In this document: in pieces, positions 46,084 to 53,662 of the stretch
How the letters are laid out: every line of letters starts with the position of its first letter
How positions within the stretch are numbered: position 1 is the stretch's first letter
Assembly (NCBI RefSeq): GCF_900101845.1
Contig: NZ_FNAM01000026.1
Location: 18,005 to 82,004, forward strand
DNA length: 64,000 nucleotides
Source: Sporomusa acidovorans
GTDB lineage: Bacteria > Bacillota > Negativicutes > Sporomusales > Sporomusaceae
Direction of reading: 5' to 3'
Notes under the pieces: model-generated
Told to the model about the DNA's origin: nothing
What the model saw: the letters and a program-made list of their open reading frames with translations, nothing else
The model's database searches: none
Program-made: the position numbers and the translations under genes

Positions 46084-47371
46084 GCGGGTTAGCTTCCCTG
46101 GATACCAGTTGTTCGTCAGGCAAGCGGTTAAGCGGCGTAGCCGGTTTAGGTGGTGCAATAATTACCGTGTTTAACGGATCAGCAATATGAGCTGTCCCCT
46201 GTTCCCCCTTTCCGCCGCCAATATGGCTGCCAGGCAAAGGATACTTGTTGGGCAGGACTGCCGCCAGGCGGGCTGCCAGCGCAGCCCATGGCCTTGTCCA
46301 GCGGGATAATGTCTGTCGCGCAAGCTGCGCGGTGGCGGAAACTGTTTCCGGCTTCTTCACTTGCCCGTAAAGCAATCCATGCAAGTCACTCATAATCGCT
46401 GCTATGGTATCCTTGCTAACCCGGTGCGCCAATACAAAGGGAGCTACCTGCGCAAGTTCCGTAAGGCCGGCAGAAGATTGCCCGGCCAGTAAAGCCGCTA
46501 AACGAACAGCCGTTTCCATCGCTGCCACTGTCCGCAAACTTTCCAGGTTATACGTAATATACAACCTAGCCAATAACTGCCTTATCTTAGGGTGCATCTC
46601 AATCCTATCCAGGCAACCGGTTGTTAGGTTTACCGCTCCTCCCGGAGCGTCACTGCCGCCATGACCGGCCAAAATCTCAACCACTGCCTGTTCGGTGTCA
46701 GGACGCCCCATCGTTACGGTAACATCAAAACGGTCGGCTAATTGTTTGCGGATTCGGCTAAGCGGCCCCGGATTCTCATCCGGATTGGAAGCGGCCCAAA
46801 TACATAAATGAACCGGCAGTTCAACCACGGGCAAACCCGCTTCCTCAATCTGAACCCGTCCCGGCCTTGTGCCCATTACATCCAAGAGAATATCTGCCAA
46901 CTCCGGTGACGTGTCGGCAAGGCGGTTAACTTCATCAATAAAAATGATGCCCCGGTGAGCTTGAGGAATGGTCCCCGGCAATAAGGCTGCTTGCGGCTCA
47001 ACCGGGTTCGTCAGTCTGGCTAAATCGATGCTGCCAACTATAGTACTCGGTTTAGCCGCCTGCGATATCTCCAGGAAAGGCCGCGGAACTTGCTCTACTC
47101 CTAATGCTTCAATTTCAGCAGGCGGCAAGTGGCGGTGAACAGGGCAATGCGGCATTGCCGGATCACAGTTATATAAACAGTTTTTTATGCGTGTGATCGG
47201 CGGCAACAGTTCTCTGGCTGTCCGCATAATGGTTGTCTTGCCAGTGCCGCGCAGACCTTCAGCCTGAATATGAAATGACTGCCCGTTTACAAGCGCGGCC
47301 ACCGACATCTCGACCATCCGGAATAGATCCCTATTCCCACCATGGCGAATGAGCCGGTAATATTCACCCAT
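46076..47371 (-). CDS. AAA+ ATPase, magnesium-chelatase I / MoxR-like
   Basis: 431 residues. Walker A GLRGTGKTT (about 39-47), then a short cysteine-bearing insert NCLYNCDPAMPHCP that could bind metal, Walker B IIFIDEVNRL, sensor ASNPDENPGPL, and a C-terminal helical lid. This is the ChlI/BchI subtype of AAA+ motors, which remodel a partner through a VWA subunit. ATG at 47371 has GGGGGGTG 9 bases upstream; an in-frame GTG lies four codons earlier. Together with the VWA gene it forms a two-gene unit. Confidence 0.87.
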   Translation of the reverse strand: MGEYYRLIRHGGNRDLFRMVEMSVAALVNGQSFHIQAEGLRGTGKTTIMRTARELLPPITRIKNCLYNCDPAMPHCPVHRHLPPAEIEALGVEQVPRPFLEISQAAKPSTIVGSIDLARLTNPVEPQAALLPGTIPQAHRGIIFIDEVNRLADTSPELADILLDVMGTRPGRVQIEEAGLPVVELPVHLCIWAASNPDENPGPLSRIRKQLADRFDVTVTMGRPDTEQAVVEILAGHGGSDAPGGAVNLTTGCLDRIEMHPKIRQLLARLYITYNLESLRTVAAMETAVRLAALLAGQSSAGLTELAQVAPFVLAHRVSKDTIAAIMSDLHGLLYGQVKKPETVSATAQLARQTLSRWTRPWAALAARLAAVLPNKYPLPGSHIGGGKGEQGTAHIADPLNTVIIAPPKPATPLNRLPDEQLVSREANPHA

Positions 47372-47513
47372 ACTTTGCTTCACCCCCCAGATTGTATTCT
47401 TATTGTGTATTGTTCCCTGGGCTAGGTTAGGCATACAGAAAAATTTCTTTTAAATTTCTCCTCTTTTGTCCCCGGGAAAACGGAAAAATAACCCAACTAC
47501 ACGGATTCGTTCT

Positions 47514-47579
47514 CAAATGAAAAGCAGGGAGACATTTCGTGACTCCACCAAAGAAGTACACAAAGTGTTTCCCTGCTTT
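47514..47579 (-). terminator. Terminator after dapL
   Basis: AAAGCAGGGA / TCCCTGCTTT (47521-47530 and 47570-47579) with a long loop, then TTTTCATTT on the minus strand. Confidence 0.65.
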
Positions 47580-47591
47580 ATTAAGTAAGAC

Positions 47592-48824
47592 TTATAAGCT
47601 TAACTGGGTCTTGATGCGGTCTATGGCTTCTTGGGTACTTTCCTGACTTCCAAACGCAGTCAGGCGGAAGTAGCCTTCTCCGACCGGTCCGAAACCCGCT
47701 CCCGGTGTGCCTACTATGTTGACGTCATGTAAAAGTTTGTCAAAGAATGACCAGGAATCATAACCTTGCGGCGTTTTCAGCCAAATGTACGGAGCATTAA
47801 CCCCGCCGAAAACAGCCAAACCAACACTTTTCAGGCCTTCCCTAATCGTCTTGGCATTAGCCATATAATAACTAACCAACGCTTTTATCTGCTGTTGTCC
47901 TGCCGGCGTATAGACGGCTTCGGCCCCCCGCTGGACAATATAGGGTACACCGTTAAATTTCGTTGTCTGGCGGCGGTTCCACAACTTGTTTAAGGGATAT
48001 TGGCTACCATCCTTGGTAGCGGCCATTACCGTTTTGGGCACTACGGTAAAAGCGCAGCGCGTACCGGTAAAGCCGGCGTTTTTGGAGAATGTTCTAAACT
48101 CAATCGCTACATCTTTTGCTCCTTCAATCTCATAAATACTATGAGGAATGCCAGGCTCCTGAATGTACGCCTCATAGGCCGCATCATACAGAATAATTGC
48201 CCCATTGGCCCTAGCATAATCAACCCATTTTTTCAGTTCCCCCTTGGGTAAGGTAGTACCTGTAGGGTTATTGGGGAAGCACAGGTAAATAATATCCACC
48301 TTTTCTTCCGGCAGGGAAGGCGTAAAGTTATTATCCGCATTACATGTCAAATAGGTTACACCGGCAAACTTGCCATTCAGCAAATCTCCTGAACGGCCGG
48401 CCATAACATTGGTATCCAAATAAACCGGATATACCGGATCAGTAATGGCCACCTTATTGTCCACACCGAAAATTTCCTGAATGTTGCCTACGTCACTCTT
48501 GGAACCGTCACTGACAAATACCTCGTCCACGTCCAGATTTATCCCCAGGGACTGATAGTCAGTGGCAATTATTTTTTCAATAAGAAATTGGTAGCCTTGC
48601 TCCGGGCCATAGCCACGGAAGGTTCTACCATCAGCCATTTCATCAACAGCCGTATGTAAACCTTTAATTACAGCCTCAGGCAGCGGTCTGGTAACATCGC
48701 CGATACCCAGTCTAATAATATTAGCGCTGGGATTATCTTCTTTAAATTTAGCTACACGCCTTGCTATCTCAGCAAACAAATAGCTTCCCGGCAGCTTTAG
48801 GTAGTTTTCGTTAATCAGGGCCAT
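47592..48824 (-). CDS. dapL: LL-diaminopimelate aminotransferase
   Basis: PLP enzyme (410 residues, typical length) that makes LL-diaminopimelate from tetrahydrodipicolinate in one step, supplying lysine and peptidoglycan. N-terminal [17 protein letters not shown], cofactor motifs CFPNNPTGT and the PLP lysine in [15 protein letters not shown], both standard for DapL. ATG at 48824 has GAGGTG 10 bases upstream; 24 open codons before it are not needed. It is flanked by terminators, as a single-gene unit. Confidence 0.96.
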   Translation of the reverse strand: MALINENYLKLPGSYLFAEIARRVAKFKEDNPSANIIRLGIGDVTRPLPEAVIKGLHTAVDEMADGRTFRGYGPEQGYQFLIEKIIATDYQSLGINLDVDEVFVSDGSKSDVGNIQEIFGVDNKVAITDPVYPVYLDTNVMAGRSGDLLNGKFAGVTYLTCNADNNFTPSLPEEKVDIIYLCFPNNPTGTTLPKGELKKWVDYARANGAIILYDAAYEAYIQEPGIPHSIYEIEGAKDVAIEFRTFSKNAGFTGTRCAFTVVPKTVMAATKDGSQYPLNKLWNRRQTTKFNGVPYIVQRGAEAVYTPAGQQQIKALVSYYMANAKTIREGLKSVGLAVFGGVNAPYIWLKTPQGYDSWSFFDKLLHDVNIVGTPGAGFGPVGEGYFRLTAFGSQESTQEAIDRIKTQLSL

Positions 48825-49056
48825 GTTTGGAAACACCTCTCTAATTTCAATAATTTCGCATTTTTCCTTAATTGTTCCCCAATATAGCAGGGTCAATGCA
48901 ATGATAAATACCGGTATTTGGTATTATATTCTGCTACACGTACATTTTTCCTCCATATTTACGCAAAAAAAAGATTGTTACCCAAGCTGCGGCAACAATT
49001 TTTTCTGTTACTAACCCCTTGCCTGTAAATTTTTATTGGCAGCTGTATACAGCGTA

Positions 49057-49698
49057 CTAAAGATGTGCAAACAGCAGTCCCACTGTTAACAGGAACATAA
49101 TAAACATAGCAGCATAGTCGAAGCCGCTTAGGGCTACATCAGCAGCAAACTGTCGCCGGCCCCGCCGGCCAAAGCCCCGCAGTTCAAGACTCATCGCCAT
49201 CGTTTCCGAGCGGGAGACAGCCCGCAAAACGAGCGGCTCGACAATAGCGATATAGTCCAGAAGCCGCTTTACCGGATTGCCGCGAAAGACGTAGCCGCGG
49301 CATGCCTGCGCTTCGCGCACAGCCTTGCTTTCTTCGAGAAAATCAGGAACAAAACGCAGGGCTGAGGTAAACATAAACGCATATTCGTAAGGTATCCGGC
49401 ACTGGCTTACCAGGGCAGCCGTCAAATCCTGCAAACGAGTGGTGGACAAGAGGAAGACAAAAATCAGTGACATGGCAAACATCTTAAAACCCGACATCAG
49501 GGAAAAATCAAGACTGCTGCCAAACACGTACTGGATCGCAACCAGCATACCGGCAAATAAAGCTAACCCGCCAACAGCCTTCAGTTGCTTGCCTGATGGC
49601 CGGTAAAGCGTCAATAACAAAAGCTGGCCGGCAGCTAAAGCCACCTGACCCGACAGTGTGGGGATCAGCAGTGCCCATATAGATACGGCGGCTGTCAA
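49057..49698 (-). CDS. ecfT: ECF transporter transmembrane subunit EcfT
   Basis: T subunit (213 residues from the TTG at 49698) with about five helices and the two Ala-Arg-Gly motifs that couple to the ATPases, here ACRGYVF and ELRGFGR. The in-frame sequence upstream of 49698 (ILKLAPLTKLIL) matches the conserved LxPLTKL start of EcfT proteins, yet it has no ATG/GTG/TTG; translation may begin at ATT 49734 or 49731, just after GGGAGGGG. It then overlaps the EcfA gene. The module lacks an S subunit here. Confidence 0.88.
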   Translation of the reverse strand: MTAAVSIWALLIPTLSGQVALAAGQLLLLTLYRPSGKQLKAVGGLALFAGMLVAIQYVFGSSLDFSLMSGFKMFAMSLIFVFLLSTTRLQDLTAALVSQCRIPYEYAFMFTSALRFVPDFLEESKAVREAQACRGYVFRGNPVKRLLDYIAIVEPLVLRAVSRSETMAMSLELRGFGRRGRRQFAADVALSGFDYAAMFIMFLLTVGLLFAHL

Positions 49699-49723
49699 AA
49701 TAAGTTTGGTAAGCGGCGCAAGT

Positions 49724-50557
49724 TTAAGAATAATCTTCCCCTCCCTTCTGAATCATAGGCATGACCTGTCTGACTAGCTCTGTCACCTGTTGAGCATTCA
49801 TACCGGGCAGTTGCCGGCTGATCGCAACTGCGGTCGGCGGTATCAACCCCCAGGCGGCAATATCTATTTCTCCGTTAAACAGCGTTGCCGGTGTGCCGTC
49901 AAATACTTTATGTCCCCGGTCAAGCACGATGGCCCGCGACGCATATTGGCCAATGAGTTCCATATCATGAGTAACTAAGATAATCGTAATGCCTTGTTGA
50001 TTAAGGCTGGTTAACAGTTCCATCATATTCTGCGCCTCCCAGGGATCCTGTCCGCTGGTTGGCTCATCCAGAATAAGCATTTGGGGACGCATAGCAATGG
50101 CTGACGCGATAGCGATCCTTTGCTTTTGTCCCCGGCTAAGCAGCCGGGGGAAACGGCCGGCGAGTTCCGTCAGACCGGTCATACTTAATGCCCATGCCAC
50201 CGAGTCGTTGACAACGGCAGGGGAAAACCTAAGCTGTTCCGGACCATATGCCACTTCCTGAGCAACGGTATCACGAAAAATCTGCCTGTCGGGATTTTGA
50301 AAAACATAGCCGACACTACGGGCCATATCAGCGGTTGTCATCACCGCCGTATCCTTTCCCTGAAAATAAATTGTACCACCACTGGGCTTTAACAAGGACA
50401 TAGCCAGGCGGGTAAGTGTTGTTTTTCCGCTGCCGTTTCGACCGGCCAACGCTATAAAATCACCGGCATTGACGGTAAGATCTACTTCATTCAGTACCCG
50501 CCCGCCATGACCGTAAGCAAAAACCAATTTCTGTATCTCTAAAAGTGTTTCAGGCAC
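49724..50557 (-). CDS. ecfA2: ECF transporter ATPase (second)
   Basis: One of two ATPases (277 residues) of an energy-coupling-factor importer. Walker A GRNGSGKTT, Q-loop FQNPDRQIF, signature LSRGQKQR, Walker B LILDEPTSGQDP, switch VTHDME. The FQNPD(R)Q motif is typical of ECF rather than classical ABC ATPases. The start is GTG at 50557, overlapping the first ATPase gene by 8 bases. Naming of A1 and A2 is by gene order only. Confidence 0.92.
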   Translation of the reverse strand: MPETLLEIQKLVFAYGHGGRVLNEVDLTVNAGDFIALAGRNGSGKTTLTRLAMSLLKPSGGTIYFQGKDTAVMTTADMARSVGYVFQNPDRQIFRDTVAQEVAYGPEQLRFSPAVVNDSVAWALSMTGLTELAGRFPRLLSRGQKQRIAIASAIAMRPQMLILDEPTSGQDPWEAQNMMELLTSLNQQGITIILVTHDMELIGQYASRAIVLDRGHKVFDGTPATLFNGEIDIAAWGLIPPTAVAISRQLPGMNAQQVTELVRQVMPMIQKGGEDYS

Positions 50558-51416
50558 TTTTGGCCACTCCCTTTACACAGGCTCCGGTTAGCCTGTTCAG
50601 TTCTTCCGCTGCTTGGCTTTCATTCTTCCAGGCAGCCAGAGTTAATCCCGTCTGTTCTTCCAGCATCAGTTTAATTGTCCACAGCGGTGGTACGCCCAGC
50701 CTGAGTTCAGGCTTTTGCCACATAAATGCCATTGTTTGTCCCAGATCGCCCGCAAATACAAGACTGCCGGCTTGCAAAACAACCACTTGACTGGCATAAG
50801 GCAAAATACGTGCCAGTTGATGCTCGACAACAATGATGGTTTTCCCCTGGCAATTAAGCTCATACAGCAATTCATAAATTCCGGCCGCCCCTTCCGGGTC
50901 CAGCGCCGACGCCGGCTCATCAAGAACCAGAATCTCCGGCGAAGTAACAAGCACAGAAGCAATTGCCAGGCGCTGTTTCTGACCGCCGGACAGCCCTGCC
51001 ACTTCCCGCTCTTCCATTCCGTCCAGGCCTACCATCGCGAGTGCCTCCTTAACCCGTCCGGCAATTTGGCTGCGGCTCAGGCCTGACGTCTCCAGGCCAA
51101 AGGCAACCTCCTCCGCTGCGGTTAAGGCCACCAGCTGGCTTTCGTAGTCTGCCAATACGGTTCCCACATGTTCCGCCAGCTCACCCATACTGCTTTGCGC
51201 GGAAATAATGTTGCCAACTCGCACTGTACCTCCCTGGCGGCCACCAAAATAATGCGGCACAACACCGGCGATTGCCAGCGCCAAGCTGGTTTTTCCCGCC
51301 CCGCTGGGCCCGGTAATTACGGTAAATGCTCCCTTGGGAATCGACAGGCTAATATCATCAAGAACTACGCCGCTATGCGGGTAAGCGTAGGAAAAATGTT
51401 CAAAACTCACGGTCAT
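50550..51416 (-). CDS. ecfA1: ECF transporter ATPase (first)
   Basis: Partner ATPase (288 residues). Walker A GPSGAGKTS, signature LSGGQKQR, Walker B VLDEPASALDP, switch VVEHQLA. The Q-loop (VLADYESQLV) is divergent, as in one subunit of many heterodimeric ECF pairs. A C-terminal extension of about 60 residues follows the core. ATG at 51416 follows AAGGAGG. First gene of the operon A-A-T, behind a UGG T-box and a 120-base palindromic element. Confidence 0.92.
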   Translation of the reverse strand: MTVSFEHFSYAYPHSGVVLDDISLSIPKGAFTVITGPSGAGKTSLALAIAGVVPHYFGGRQGGTVRVGNIISAQSSMGELAEHVGTVLADYESQLVALTAAEEVAFGLETSGLSRSQIAGRVKEALAMVGLDGMEEREVAGLSGGQKQRLAIASVLVTSPEILVLDEPASALDPEGAAGIYELLYELNCQGKTIIVVEHQLARILPYASQVVVLQAGSLVFAGDLGQTMAFMWQKPELRLGVPPLWTIKLMLEEQTGLTLAAWKNESQAAEELNRLTGACVKGVAKSA

Positions 51417-51455
51417 ACTAACGTCCTCCTTGTTTTTATCCATAATAAACTGCCG

Positions 51456-51575
51456 GAATTGCAGAGAAGTCTCCAGCTACTAGGCGCCCCGAGGACTGGA
51501 ACGCAAGCGTACCGTGCGTACGCTGGAGTGAAGCCCGCAGGAGCAACGACGTAGATGGGGGCTTCTCTGCAATTC
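51456..51575. repeat. 120-base palindromic element between T-box and ecfA1
   Basis: Perfect 14-base ends GAATTGCAGAGAAG (51456-51469) and CTTCTCTGCAATTC (51562-51575); pairing continues inward for about 11 more bases with wobbles. Inside is a perfect 7-base hairpin AGCGTAC/GTACGCT (about 51507-51525). GC-rich. The size and shape suit a small non-autonomous palindromic repeat; no other copy is evident in this window. Confidence 0.65.
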
Positions 51576-51600
51576 TAATGTGTTGGGCGCAAAAAATAAC

Positions 51601-51905
51601 AAAAAACCCCGTCTCTTAAAGTATGCATCCAACTGCATACTTTAAGGGACGGGGTATCTATAACCCGCGGTGCCACCCTATTTGGCCTAACAAATCAGGC
51701 CCGGCTTACTAGGTACAGGATATAAATCCGATACCTGCTTCCTGGTAACGGCGGAAGAATCCCGGCAGCGCCTACCCCGGCTTGACCGGATCGGACTGCA
51801 TCTTCCAGGCCCATTCGCTATGCTGAGCAGCGCCAAACTCCCACTATCGTTGGCTCTCTGTGGCCCTCTTACATAGGTACTCTTCCTGGTCATCGACAAT
51901 CGCAA
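51601..51905 (-). promoter_or_regulatory. T-box leader (tryptophan specifier UGG) of the ECF operon
   Basis: Stem I begins GACCAGGAAGAGTA and closes with CCTGGAAGATGCAG; the specifier loop reads GAA-TGG-GCC, giving UGG (Trp). Antiterminator sequence AGGGTGGCACCGCGG at 51665-51679, terminator CCCCGTC...GACGGGG (51607-51654) with a T-run. Large parts are nearly identical to the trpP T-box, so both probably respond to tRNA-Trp. Confidence 0.93.
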
Positions 51906-51920
51906 TATCTGTTTGTGCAA

Positions 51921-51949
51921 AGTATAGCAAACCGCCAGACGTCTGTCAA
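51921..51949 (-). promoter_or_regulatory. Promoter of the ECF T-box leader
   Basis: TTGACA (51944-51949), 17-base spacer, TATACT (51921-51926). Confidence 0.85.
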
Positions 51950-52040
51950 TTATTTTTTTGCCCATAATGCGCATTCTTTCCCGGCTCATGGTTGTAAAGC
52001 CACTCTGTTATCCAGGCGCTGAAACACCTCGTTCTTACTG

Positions 52041-52514
52041 CTATTCGGTACGAATGGTTATATCATCCACATCCTCATTGTTTTCAGCAAAAATCACCCG
52101 TCCCTTTATTTTTTTACCCTTAAGTACAGCAGGCAGCCAATAATTGTCGGACGCCCACATGTCATTGTAAGGTATATCCGCAATCTCAAACCATGCCGGC
52201 TTCATCTCATCTGTCTCTTTAGGTTCTCCCTGCCAATCAGTAAGCGTATAGATATGCACGTCATGATCATACTCCGGGTTAGCCGGAAAAATAAAGGTTA
52301 ATTCTCCTGCCGGCCTGAGATCAGCCTCTTTAGCCAATATACCACATTCTTCAGCCAGTTCCCGTAGTGCCGCAGCCAGCGTGGTCTCGCCGTCCTCTAT
52401 TTTTCCGCCAAAACCGTTGTACTTGCCATGGCCAAATCCTGTTTTTTTCATTCCCAGTAAAATTTTCTGTGCCGGGTTGCCTTGAACGGGCAGACATAAT
52501 GTTGTTGAGCGCAT
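52041..52514 (-). CDS. Nudix hydrolase, 8-oxo-dGTP diphosphatase-like
   Basis: 157-residue Nudix hydrolase with an intact Nudix box GGKIEDGETTLAAALRELAE followed by ECGI. The preceding GFGHGKYNGFGGK matches the MTH1/MutT-type that cleans oxidized purine nucleotides, and the length suits that family. The C-terminus is acidic. ATG at 52514 follows GGAGG. The neighbouring lipid kinase gene is on the same strand, 54 bases away. Confidence 0.88.
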   Translation of the reverse strand: MRSTTLCLPVQGNPAQKILLGMKKTGFGHGKYNGFGGKIEDGETTLAAALRELAEECGILAKEADLRPAGELTFIFPANPEYDHDVHIYTLTDWQGEPKETDEMKPAWFEIADIPYNDMWASDNYWLPAVLKGKKIKGRVIFAENNEDVDDITIRTE

Positions 52515-52568
52515 CGTAATCCTCCTTCTAGAAAGGTTGCCCCATCCTATAATAATTTCAGTCGTGTT

Positions 52569-53453
52569 TCAGGGTAATTGAAAAACCCTTAACTTTTTGG
52601 TAACTGTGGAAATAGCAAGCGGTAGTGGCGGCCCCAATTCGCCGTCAAGATCGCTTTCAATTGGTTCATTACACTCAATATAAATATCAGTTGCCTGCAA
52701 GTGGCGAATATGGCTGCTTAATGTATGCCGCCCGGAAAAAATACTGATAAACAAACCCATTAGTTCTGAAATACTGCACTTATTTACGATTAATATATCC
52801 AATTTGCCATCATCAATCTTAGCTTCCGGGGCCAGTGGCGGAAAGCTGCCCACCACACCGCTATTCATTACCAAAAACAACAAAATGTTTTCGCTAAATG
52901 TCTGTCCATCTGCTGTAATCGAAACATGCAAGGACTGAAAGTTGGGCAACTCACCCAAGCCTTTAAAATAATAGGCCATTCGCCCCAACGTATTTTTGAG
53001 GGCAGTGTCCACATTATGAGCTACCGAAGTAAGCAGTCCGGCACTTGCCACATTTAAAAAATATTCTCCGTTTACCTTACCCACATCAACCATTCGCCAT
53101 TTTCCGCTCGTTACGGCACTAAGACATCCCGGAATATTCTTGTGAAAATTCAAATATCCGGCAAAATCATTGCAAGTGCCACTGGGAATAATGCCAAGCG
53201 GCACATCGACGGCTTCTGTCATCATGGCATTAATTACTTCATGGACGGTGCCGTCGCCGCCGGACACAATGATTCCGTCAGAAGCAAATTCCTTAGCCTC
53301 CTTGATAAATGGCCGGATATCTCCCTTATACCTGGTTCGAAAGGTCAATACTATCCCGTCATTCATTTGTAAGTATTCCACAACCTCGTCCAGCTTTAAT
53401 TTAAACTTAGCATCACCGGATACGGGATTATATATTAATATATATTTCTTCAT
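52569..53453 (-). CDS. Diacylglycerol/lipid kinase (YegS/DagK family)
   Basis: 294-residue lipid kinase. N-terminal IYNPVSG, nucleotide motif GGDGTVHEVINAM, PSGTCNDFAGYL, and the C-terminal DDGKLDILIVNKCSI with a conserved acidic metal site. It phosphorylates diacylglycerol or a related lipid at the membrane to feed phospholipid recycling. ATG at 53453 follows GGAGAG. The exact lipid is not known. Confidence 0.9.
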   Translation of the reverse strand: MKKYILIYNPVSGDAKFKLKLDEVVEYLQMNDGIVLTFRTRYKGDIRPFIKEAKEFASDGIIVSGGDGTVHEVINAMMTEAVDVPLGIIPSGTCNDFAGYLNFHKNIPGCLSAVTSGKWRMVDVGKVNGEYFLNVASAGLLTSVAHNVDTALKNTLGRMAYYFKGLGELPNFQSLHVSITADGQTFSENILLFLVMNSGVVGSFPPLAPEAKIDDGKLDILIVNKCSISELMGLFISIFSGRHTLSSHIRHLQATDIYIECNEPIESDLDGELGPPLPLAISTVTKKLRVFQLP

Positions 53454-53662
53454 CTGCTATCTCTCCTAGCCCCGGTATTCAACAAAGCTACCTGCTTCTA
53501 AGCTCTTCGGTGTATAATGTCCTCTAAATACTTGCAGGCCTTATCTTTACCCCAGGTCTTTCTAACCCCATGCTTTTCCTATCCAGATTATACCACAATG
53601 CATCCGGTCCTTGCAGGCTTAAGACTGATATTGTTAATAAAAAATCTAAATTTTATTCTCCG

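Noticed and set aside
44437..47371. AAA+/VWA pair as an antiphage or counter-conflict system
   Set aside because: MoxR-VWA pairs occur in such systems, but no effector, protease or nuclease gene accompanies this pair and the ATPase is closer to the ChlI type.
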